Shown here piece after piece: positions 11,201 through 22,800 of a stretch of DNA of 64,000 nucleotides; position 1 is the stretch's first letter, and every line of letters begins with the position of its first letter. Position numbers and translations under genes: made by a program. The notes beneath the pieces are model-generated. The model had not been told where the DNA came from and ran no database searches. It was given only the letters and a program-made list of their open reading frames with translations. This DNA is from Pieris napi (Eukaryota > Arthropoda > Insecta > Lepidoptera > Pieridae), in contig NC_062234.1 of NCBI RefSeq assembly GCF_905475465.1, forward strand, positions 13,415,001-13,479,000. Direction: 5' to 3'.

Positions 11201-14200
11201 CAGAATACATTATTGTTAGGAATGGCGATATATTCTCCCAATGGGGCTCTACAGTTACTTCAAGATGAAACACAAGGAATATTCTCGTGCTTACCACCTA
11301 TATTAATTAAAGTTGGAGAGCGATATTCGTAAGTTGAGAATGAACAATTAATGTTTTTTTAAATGGCAGACGAGAGAGAGATAAATTTATTCTTAATAAA
11401 CTGTAATGGTTGTAATTAGATCCCTAACTTTCTTAATAACTGAACTTATCGTGATATGTATCCTTATCATTGTCTACATGTGTTTTAATTGCTTTGTTTT
11501 GTTTCATTATTTATGAGTATGTAATTATACATTTATTTATTAATTTACACTTCGTTGCATTACAATATAAAAATGTAACATAATTAAATATAAAGGAGGG
11601 CAACTGGCGGCCTTATCGCTTTCGAGCGATCTCTTCCAGGCAACAGGAAATGTAATGAAAGTGGAAATAAATAAATAATTATGTTGTTTTGGTAAATAAA
11701 ACCCTTCGATATACTCCACGGATAAATTTGTGTTTCTAGCATACAGATATAGTTGATAAGTATTATTATAGTTACTATACTTCCATTTTCAGTGTTGATT
11801 GTACGAAAAATATAACGGATCTTAATTCGGATTTTGGAAAATTATTTGAGTTTTTTATACCTGGTGAAAAGTATAAGGCTTTCCCAATCTCCATTCTAAA
11901 ACCTGATGGTAACTTTGTTCAGGTAGGATAATTATTATTAGCTGTCGTTTTCATGTCTTCTTTAAAATAAGTTTATTGAAGTAATTGATAGCTAGTTCCG
12001 AAATTAAATTTTTATGTATTCATAAGTAGATGCATATGTCATTTTTTTCTGTTGTTTTCCTTCACCGTACGAGCAAGTGTGAGATGCGCACATAGATAAT
12101 TAAAGTTGGTTCGAACCTACACAGCCGGGGATCGAACCTACGACGACAGAGATGAGAGTCGCAAGGCACTAGGCCAACACTGCTATGTGACTGTACATTT
12201 CTTATATCTGAAGATTCTAGCCCTATAGCATTAGTTACTGCACAAAATATAATACTGTTAATCTATAGAATACTATAGAAGTCATCTTTATTTGAATAGA
12301 AATCTATGAGGTTAAGCAATTACGACTAGAGACAAGAACGCAAATATAAATTAAATCAGTTTATATTTTAATTCACAAATTTACTGTTGTTGTTGTACTT
12401 TGTTTCAGAAGGGTTCATGGCCTCGATCAAAATTTAGAAAGATATTTTTGATCGATAAGATTCTTTCTACGACAACAAATATGACAACAATAGTCTACCT
12501 AAGAAAACTTCTGATTACTTTTAGGTATTTCATTCTACTACTTATATAGGGAGCTAGTCACGTAATAAGTATTGAACATTCATTTAAAAAAAAAAAAAAA
12601 TTATTCATTTAAAATTATAAAAAAATGGCTATCTCTCGAGTCCATTGTAGAACATGCTTGTCCAGGACGATAACCAATCCTCTCTATAAAAAAAACGACG
12701 ATACAAATCGTGTAATGCGACACTAGGAGATGAACAAGGAAGAGATTAAATTCCGATGTGCTTACAATTTTTACAAACAAGCAATATTTAATAGACAACT
12801 CATTTAATTTTTCGTTACCCTTTTATCGCTGAAGGCTTTATATGAAAGTATTTCCACTTCTTAAAAATATAAATATAATATTTAATAAAAAATAAACTTT
12901 ACAGAATAGAAAGAGAATTAAAAGGATCGTTAAAGCTTTATATCAACACTGAAGCACATTTTGCTATGAAATCACCTTTGGTCCAACAAATAACAACGAC
13001 TCTACTTGTTGATCACGAAATGCCATATGCAAGCGTTTATCGTGGATTAGAAGTAAGAATGCATATTTAATTAATAATTTATTGAAGTTCACCACAACAT
13101 ACATATTGCATGTTACAAAATCTATGACAATTATGGTAAACATAAATGTTACAAAAAATAAAATAATTTTTTTTTGCTAATTGTTAGGAAAAAATTACCA
13201 GCGAAAGCGCGGGTTAGCTTTTCTTAAAATTGATTAGGCCATTACTGAATACCTCTGGATAAGTACTGTTTTTTTTTTGTTATTCGCGAAGAAATCGAAC
13301 AAGACGCATAGAAAATTGTTAACATTTTTTAACACGCAATTGAGCTATGCCGTTATAAATATGTAAAGATTTTTCCCCCTGCATGATAGGACAACGTGAA
13401 ATAATGTAAAAATAAGTTTAAAAACCAGTGGCGATACAATCTTTTAGGTCTATTTCGTGATCGTTTATTTTGTTTAATAGAGCTGTGACTGTCACACGCC
13501 GTCGTTTTTTCTGTGTAAAGCCGGGTCCAGACGAGTGTAACGTGTAATGTAATCCACCGTGTAATGTAACACGAATTCTACGTGTGGACGGCATTACGAG
13601 CATTACATGTAACGCTCGCGCGGCGCTCGGGGTTGATCCATCGGCTGTCGGTTTTTCGCGCGAACACAAAGACGCTCGCAGTGCTCGTTTGGACGGCGTT
13701 CGTGACGGTTGTGTCGTATGTACGTTCATGATGTGGAATGACGAACAATCGCTTGAACTTATTAGTTTATATCAAGAAAAACCTGTTATTTGGGATCCAA
13801 AAAATTTTAATTTTTAGATTGTTAACAAATATTCGAAGTCAGTAGGCGACATCCGGGTAAAGTTTTTATATTGACCGCTTATATGTTGAATTTTAGTTCC
13901 ACAAGTAAAGAAGATCTTCTTTTATACAAATTATTTTTCCACCATCGACGCTTCCGACTTTTGCGGTCTTCAGTTAGTAAATACATGAAAATAAAAGCCG
14001 CACCAGCTATCACGATCTTCCTATTTGGCATGTTCGTAGCAACTGAGTGGAAACAGCTTTTGAAATATTTTCGCGTTCACAATTCGCTTTGAGTTCGTGT
14101 CCCGTCCACACTGTTGATGCTAAATTACACGTAATCTTACATTACACGTTACACTCGTCTGGACCCGGCTTAAGGCATTCCGGTTTTCTTTCACCGTACG

Positions 14201-17200
14201 AGTGTTAATAGCCCACATAAACATATTGGAATATAGACGGGGATCGAACCTTTAATACAAATATGAAATCACATAAAATTATTGTAGACTTTTTAATTAG
14301 TAAACGTATTACAGCGTTTACGAACGAAGACGTAATTCTGTGCTTAATTGCTAGTTAGGACTGAATTATGAATAGATCTTTAGATACAATTTAAACGAAG
14401 TTTAGTAGACGTTTGCCTTTATTGCTTATACAGATATGGGGAGCTATCGTTAGTTTATTGTTTTGCATCTATGCGATTTTTCAATGGCGTGGCGTTATCC
14501 GTAGAGGTGGATTATACATTTCAATAATTCCTTTAATGGCATCGGCTACGGCAGACGGCGTATATTTTGTAAGTATTTTTTTGAAATTTGAACGCAGCTA
14601 ATTTATTAGAGTTGACCGATGATTTAGGTTTTTTAATGCAATCAGATATAAGTGTCGATATCTGAGGAACTTAAATACTTTTCGTTGATCGAGTACGCTC
14701 TGAGTTGAAATAATATACGTAATAGCGACCTATTCGTTTTTACAACAAACTCCTAAGCGAATTATCACTAAATAAATTCAAAGCTGTTTAACGAGAGCAA
14801 GTAAATTAATCAATAAAGTTTTTTTTTTAATTTGACGAATATTGTAATGATGCTAATCCTTGGGATTGATTTACTCCAGTTCAATATGACTTATTACAAA
14901 GAGCGGCGGAGAGTTCTTCTTGCCCGCTCTACTTGCGAACTGGTAGTAAATGTTTAGAATTAATTGAACTTCTTTTCTGACGTTCATAAGTGTACTTGTT
15001 TACCGATATGAATAAATTTAATTTGACTTTAGCTTTGACTTAACATATGTATATTATTTCGGCTTCAATGATAGAACAATTGTCTATGGGAAATAATATA
15101 ATGAATGGCATAGATGCAATAATGTGAGCCTGCCAAACGTCGATTTTCTATATCTAATATATATATATATATCTAATATATTCCTTCAACGTACGATTTA
15201 TAATTATTTATAATTAATAGGGCACATATATTTCTTTAAGAATCCCTCCCCCGTATGCGATAATATATTCACAATTGTTTCATTTGCCCCGTACGAACAA
15301 GTATCTGCGTAATTCGCCAATGATTTGGTTTTTAGCTAACTACAATACAATTTATAAAGATGATATTTTCCACCTTAACTAAATAAATATAAGGCAATTT
15401 GTTGCTAAGCTGGAGGTCGAACTCCCGATTCTGGTTACCTACGAATACCTTATATATTCAACTGTGTTACTAATACTTACAAAAGTGTAAACCACTATTT
15501 TCATGTAAATTTTTAGGCAACTTTATTCTCAACACTACACGCATTGGCTGCTGAGACGGGAAACCTTGGAATAATATTACCTCTCTCACAAACAGAAGAA
15601 AACATAATTAAAATCGTTTTGTATTCAGTAATTATTTTAAAGGTAATTTATTATTTTTAAACATTAATATATCTACAAATGTTATAAATATGTACTAACA
15701 CGGGGCAGAGGCATTTCTACGTCTGTTTCATGAATTGTTTACGAGCTCAAAACAATTATTGTTTCTCCGAGAATCAAATCTATGGTAATATAATATAACA
15801 ACACGTTATCAGCAGGCGACAATACCTTTAACAAGACTTATTTGAAAATAAATAATCAAATAAGTCTTGTTAAACACAAATTTTATATTTCAGTAGAGTT
15901 TAAAAGTAGTGTGGATAAACTGGAATCAATGTAGAGTTGATGTATTTTTTATAGACTGGTCACAACATCATTTCTCAATCTCAGGTATGTACATACTAAT
16001 TAATTAATTACAGTGTTATTTGTTTAAGAATACGCTCATAGGAATAGATCACATTTTAGTTGGGTATTTAAATACCAGGGCCTGAGGGGAAGAGTTTCCC
16101 AACAGCCCCGGCGCCAGAGGTAGGGTGAGGCAGTATAGGGGGGCTAGAGTCTACCAAAGCACCGCAAAAAACGAGGGGGTTGTAAAAGCTGCGATAGCAG
16201 TGTTTGACCACGACTTAAAAGTTGAACAGTACCCCGAACTTACCACAAACAATATTGTGGTGGTAAAAATTCACACAGGTGCGTGGGAAATGGTAGCCGT
16301 CTCTTACTACTTTGAACCTTACCCCAAACCCTTGGTGCCATACCTAGACCAACTAGTTAAAATCAAAGGCAAATTTAAACGCAACTTAATTTTTGGAGGA
16401 GATGCAAACGCAAAAAGTGTCTGGTGGGGCAGCTCAGTAATTGATGAAAGGGGAGAAGATATGGCTGCAACACTGGAGCAATTAGAAATGCAAATTTTAA
16501 ATCAGGGAGACACCCCCACATACTATACCATACGAGCCAATAAACAATATACCAGTTTTATAGACGTAACGGCTTGCACATTAGATATGTTACAAAAAAT
16601 TGAAAATTGGCAAGTAAATCAAGACTTAATTAGCTCTGACCACAATGCTATTACCTTTACAATTAAACAGAAAATAACAAAGAATAACACAGAATTAAAA
16701 ACAACAAGGATATATTATACTAAAAAAGCTAACTGGACTAATTTTCTAGAGAAAATCGGTCAGTTACTTTTGGAAAATAGAATAAATCAACAAAACGTAG
16801 ATAATATAACCGATAAAACAGAGTTAGAAGACATTATAGCAACATATATAAATATTATAACAGAAACCAGTAATGCCTGCATACCTAAAATAAAAAATAA
16901 ATCACTCCCTACCATACCGTGGTGGACCAAAGAACTGGCAAACCTTAAACGGATAATGGTGACTAAAAAGCGTAGGATTCGATGCGCTGCCGCGGTTCGA
17001 AGACAGAAAGTGATAAAAGAATATCTAGAGGCTAAGGATATATATGAGAAAGAAGCAAAAAAAGCACAGATTAATAGTTGGAAAGAGTACTGTGAAAAAC
17101 AGGATAAAGAAGGAGTCTGGAAGGGGATATATAAAATTATAAATAAAACCACTGAGAGGCATGAAGACCTACCGCTAAATAATCAAGGTAAAACTCTATG

Positions 17201-19749
17201 TTCAAGGGAGTCGGCTGAGCTACTTGCAGAGGTTTTTTATCCGCGAGATCAAGAGGAGGACGATGATCAGGAACATAAGAAAACAAGACAGCTCGCTGAA
17301 ACAGTAAATGAACAGGACCATGATGACAACCATGATCCTCCATTTACTATTACTGAACTCAACATGGTGATTGGTAGCTTTGACTGCAAAAAAGCACCTG
17401 GATCAGATGGCCTCACTCTCGATATTTGTTCACGAGCTATCCTGCGGGATCCGGGAGTGTTCCTATCAATGGCAAACAAATGTCTAGAACTTGGATACTT
17501 CCCGAAACTATGGAAAGTCGCAACAGTAGTGGTTCTCAGGAAACCTGGTAAGGATGACTACACGAGTCCAAAGTCCTATAGACCAATAGGTCTTCTGCCC
17601 ATGATGGGAAAAATCCTGGAAAAGTTGCTTGTGTCTAGATTAAAGTGGCATGTGATACCCAAACTAAGCCACCGTCAATACGGTTTTATGCCACAAAGGA
17701 GCACAGAAGACTCCCTCTACGACCTTATCGGCTATATACGAGACCAACTAAATAAGAAAAAACTGATAACGATAGTTTCCTTGGACATAGAGGGCGCCTT
17801 TGACAGTGCTTGGTGGCCAATGATACGGGTTCAGCTGGCTAAACTTGGGGTCCCGATTAACCTGAGAAAGATAATAGATAGCTACCTAAAAGAACGAAAG
17901 GTTCAGCTGAAATATGCGGGAGAGGTGGTAAATAGAAATACGTCGAAAGGATGCGTTCAGGGATCCATAGGTGGCCCTATACTCTGGAACCTACTTTTGG
18001 ATCCATTGCTGCAAGAAATGGAAAAAAAGGGGTACTATTGTCAAGCCTTTGCAGACGACGTCATCATGGTGTTTGTCGGAGAATCAGCATTTGAAATAGA
18101 ACGAAATGCTAATGCTGCTCTTGCCTATGTAATGGATTGGGGTACCAAAAATAGACTCAGATTTGCTCCACAAAAAACCCAAGCTATGATTATAACTAAA
18201 AAAAAAAAATATGACAAACCACATTTGAATATGGGCGGAGTGTCCGTGAAACTATCAGATGAAATAAAAATACTTGGTTTGACTCTCGATGCTAAATTGA
18301 CCTTTAATAAACATATCTCCAATATATGCAGGAAAGCAACAAATATTTACAAACAATTAGCAAGGGCGGCGAGAATTGGCTGGGGTTTACACCGAGATGT
18401 AATTCATATTATTTATACAGCAGTCATCGAGCCGATAATCTTATATGCGGCAGCAGTCTGGGCTCCAGCCACTAAAAAGCTAGGAATTAGGAAGCAATTA
18501 AATTCAGTACAACGAAGCTTCGCGCTGAAGCTCTGCAGAGCTTACCGAACCGTATCACTGAATGCCAGCTTGATCCTCGCTGGACTATTGCCCTTAGACC
18601 TTAGAATTCAGGAGGCCGCTGTGCTATACGAAGCAAAGAGAGGATTATTTCAGTCTGAATTGGAAGGTGACCTGGAGCAAAGAGTATCGTGGATGAGTAT
18701 TCCTCACCCCTCCAAAGAACCTGATATCAACTTTATAGCCTATAGAGAACAAGAGCGTCCTAGAACAGATGCACCGGCAGTAAAGATATATACGGACGGA
18801 AGTAAAGTAGACGAATTGGTCGGTGCCAGCGTTTCCTTATGGAAAAATGGTGCCGAATTCGAGACTTTTAAATTGAAACTATCTTCATGCTGTTCCGTGT
18901 ATCAAGCTGAACTGGTGGCTATTCTTAAGGCGACTCAAAGGATCCTTTGTCACCCAGAAACAACCTACGGCGTATATAGTGACTCCCGAAGTGCACTCGA
19001 AAGTGTTGCGGGTGGTCGCTCTTTCAATCCCCTTGTAGTTGAAATTCGTAAGAACATAAATAAAGCGCATTTACTCAACAAAATAATTGATATTTTTTGG
19101 GTTAAAGCGCATTCGGGCATGGAGGGGAATGAAAGAGCAGACCAACTAGCAAAGGAAGCTGCGCATCTAGAAGAGGCGCCCGTGTACAATAAATTTCCCA
19201 TATCGCATTTGAAGAACTGTCTACGTGGAAACACGATAGAAAAATGGAATCACAGATATCGAGACGGTGAAACAGCTGCAATAACCAAGTTATTCCTTCC
19301 AAATGTCGCTTCGGCCTTTTCGATAATTAAACAAATGAAACCAACGGGATTGATTACTCAGATGTTGACAGGCCACGGTGGCTTCTTGTCGTATCTTCAC
19401 AGGTTCAGGGTTAGACAAAGTGCTGCCTGTCCTTGTGACGATGCAGCTGAAGAGACAGTGTTGCATGTTCTGACCGACTGTCCCATGTATGGATACGACA
19501 GGTATAACGCTGAGCAAGCTATGGGCATGAGGGTAACGGAGACGAGTTTGAAGGGAATAATGCTCAATGTTAGGTTGAGAGGCATCTTTTTGGGATTTGC
19601 TGTGAGGGTCATGCAGGGGGTTGTCAAAAGAAATAGGTAGTAGTAGAGTAGTAATATAGTAATAGAAAGTAAACATTCGGGTTACCAATACATTTATGTA
19701 AGCTTTTTAACACCTCCGACGACTATATAGTCGGGGAATAATCTGGAAA

Positions 19750-19808
<59 letters not shown>

Positions 19809-22800
19809 AGCCCCGGGTCAAAAGAGGGTCCCTCACAATAGAGACATCAAAAAAAATGTTTTAAATTCGGACTAGTAAACACTATTGAACAACTTTTCTT
19901 TTGTTATATTTTTTGTTAAATTCTAAAAGAATACTTGTTTCATAATAAATTATTGATTGAAAAACTAGAATGAAAAAAAGAACATTTTATTTAGGCCAGG
20001 GTGCTTCCAGTCCTTGTTTGTTGTTTGGTGTGGTTTATTTGGTTTAGTGTGAATTTTGGCGAAGAGACTAAACGCAAACTACTATACGTTTTAGTAACGG
20101 CTCTAAATCATACCTTAATTTGTTATGAAATAGTCAGCTTATGAACTAATCAATTCTTCTTCGTGGCTCGAATAGGGACCACGATATAAGTATAAAAACT
20201 CTAAAGCGCTGCCCATAGAAACGTCTAGGTAATTCACAATTGCCAAGAAAATATTAAATTTTCTCGTTAAGGTATTATCACCTATTTGTGTTTTTTAAGA
20301 TTCGCCAACAACTGTAAATAGTGGTCACTGGAGATCGATTTTGCTTGCTAAAGAGTGGACGGAATGGCAGGCCAAACGGAGATCATCACCAATAGATACA
20401 GTTATTTGTACTCTTGGAATATTGCAAGTATGTTTATAGTGAATAATTACATAGATAAATTAGATTGTGGTAAATAACGCTTTACGAAATAATATAATAA
20501 ACGAAGGAGTTTTACATTTGACATTGTGTTAACTAACATTAACTAATATTAACTCCAGTAGCGTACTAATAGTAAATTGTTATTTTACACTGGTGTGGAT
20601 CAATTTTAAAGTATTTCAGTTTTATTATTAAGTTAAACATTATATTTAAGGTACTACTATGTTAGTAGTACCACGTTTTAATGCTATGATAATTCAATTT
20701 TACACATTGTTTTTACTAAATTATTAATTTTAATAAAATTCACACTATGCGAATCATTGTATTTTCTGACTTAGTTTACATTTTAAATTATTTTTTTATT
20801 AATCGAATTCATACAAATCAAAACTTCTTATTTTTTTAACAGGTAACAGAGCAGTGGAAATTGTATATTCCTGAAAGTAATGGATATAAATGGGTTATTG
20901 CGACTATAGTATGGTGGTTTTCATATACCATAATGTTCTTAATAAATTGGACAAAACATAGATTTCTCGCAAGACCAATGAGTTTATTAAAAGTATGTTC
21001 AGGGGCAGAAATATCACTTATAGTATTTCAAGAGGAGTTTTATGCGCATTATGTTCATGGGAGGTAACGGTTTAATATATTTGAAAAATTGCATGGATAC
21101 TACAGTAAAGGGCTTACTATCTAAGGGTTAACGGCGCTTTTATAAATTCAAATTTTTTTAGTACTGCCTTGTGATTCTGTAACTCACTTTTCGAACTCTC
21201 ACAGCGGTTTTCGCAGCGGCCGGCGGTCGCGCTCAAATCAGTCGTAAAGCAGTCATTTTACGATTTGGCATTCTGATAAACAATAAACTACAAAATCCCT
21301 CCTTATCCCTCATTATCCTCCTGTATTATATAATATATAATATTACTTTATTATTTATGAAGCGCGTTAGTTGACGATCTGCTTCACCAAGAAATTATTT
21401 TGTATTCCTTTAAGACATGTATATTAAAGATTCTAATATTTTATAAGAATAAACAAATTGGGACGAGTGCTGTAAGACATTGCCTAATATTATAATTTCA
21501 GTCAGTTTAACTAGAAAGTAGTTCAAAAAAATATTTCGCATTTAAGTAAAAAAAATTGATGTAAGCGCATTCCAACCCAAAGGATCATCCGCAAAAATCT
21601 AACATAGTTCAAATATCTGAAACATATTTTTTTATATAGAAATGAGGACTGTGACAGTAGTGTGAATTTTCCGGGCCCCCTTGCAACATGTCGGGTCGTG
21701 TGTGCATCACAAATAAGGTATCGATAAAATCTAAATAACTAATTATAATAAATTGATCTAACGCTAGTCCCCACACTAGGGAGTGTGTGCTAGATAAGTC
21801 TTTCCGTGGTACAGTCTAGCTGAGAGTGCGCTGTGCCTGCGTTAGTTTTTGCAACCTCAGAGTCATGCTAAAACGTGTAGTAGAAGCTAGTCTGTTGAAA
21901 CGTTATCCACATTGGCTAGCATAATCTCAGAATTCGTAGATTTTCAAAAATCTAAACACACTATTATATACGTTAATTTCTTTTCAGAACTGTGTACAAA
22001 AAGCTTGCACACAATGATGACGGTAAATATTAAGTTATTGCGACTTTTATTGAAACAATTATTTTATAATCAGTAACACATAAGTATTTTTCAGATTTAT
22101 TTCGGCAAGAAAACGAGTCCAACCGTCTACTCTTATCCAAGTTTCTTTCGGCTTTCTTTGAAAGGGTTAGTAATCTGTGGAGAATGATATTATAAAACGT
22201 TTATAAGCTAGAAATTGACTCGACGAATTATTGACTTAATACATACACTACTGTTAAGGCATTTTGTCTAAGCCCCGTGGTCTGTTTTTTAATGGCTATA
22301 TTTGTATGGTAGCGCAATGCACATAGATTATGTATTACATGCCTTTGGCTTACTTGAGAATTAAACATTTATAGCGCAAATGTATTACATTATTAATATA
22401 ACTCGATGTGATGTGCCTTACAGCAATCGTGGTCAGAGACTATATTGCACAATTATATGTGTAAAAGTAGTTTAAATAATTCTATTATGTATTGACATGT
22501 ATATTCTAGGCTCTTGATGGTTTAAGTTGGGTGGCGATTGAACGTACAATATTAGAAAGGCTTCTTGATGTAGAGTTAACAAACAGAGAAGGAAGCAATG
22601 TGAGCACTTTGCTGTATGACATCAATGACAACACGCCATCTTGTTTGGCTTCAACATGGTAAAGTATAAAAAGAACCTATTTAGCTCGGAGGCCCTAAGT
22701 TCGATTCACGTCGAAATAATATTTTTTTCGGCTTCGTCGGCCAGTTTGACGAACTGAAAAGCTGTTTACTTTCTACATAAAAATTATTAAACATCAAAAC

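Larger units (their letters stand above)
13519..14170. mobile_element. PIF/Harbinger deletion derivative
   Basis: Terminal inverted repeats start AGCCGGGTCCAGACGAGTGT and run about 34 bp; TAA direct repeats flank the element at 13516-13518 and 14171-14173. It keeps the starts of the two divergent genes expected of an autonomous PIF/Harbinger: a MADF-domain protein on the plus strand and the transposase N-terminus on the minus strand. Everything between is deleted. It is non-autonomous and lies in meckelin intron 9. Confidence 0.8.
13424..14254 (-). repeat. SINE split by a PIF/Harbinger insertion
   Basis: The flanks 13424-13518 and 14174-14254 are the two halves of one copy of the tRNA-derived SINE (body with ACACGCCGTCG on one side, CACCGTACGAG and GGGGATCGAACC on the other, plus-strand text). 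They read continuously once the 652-bp insert and one TAA are removed. Confidence 0.7.

Noticed and set aside
17137..17479. Minus-strand ORFs inside the LINE
   Set aside because: Antisense of the reverse transcriptase frame, with no protein-like composition.
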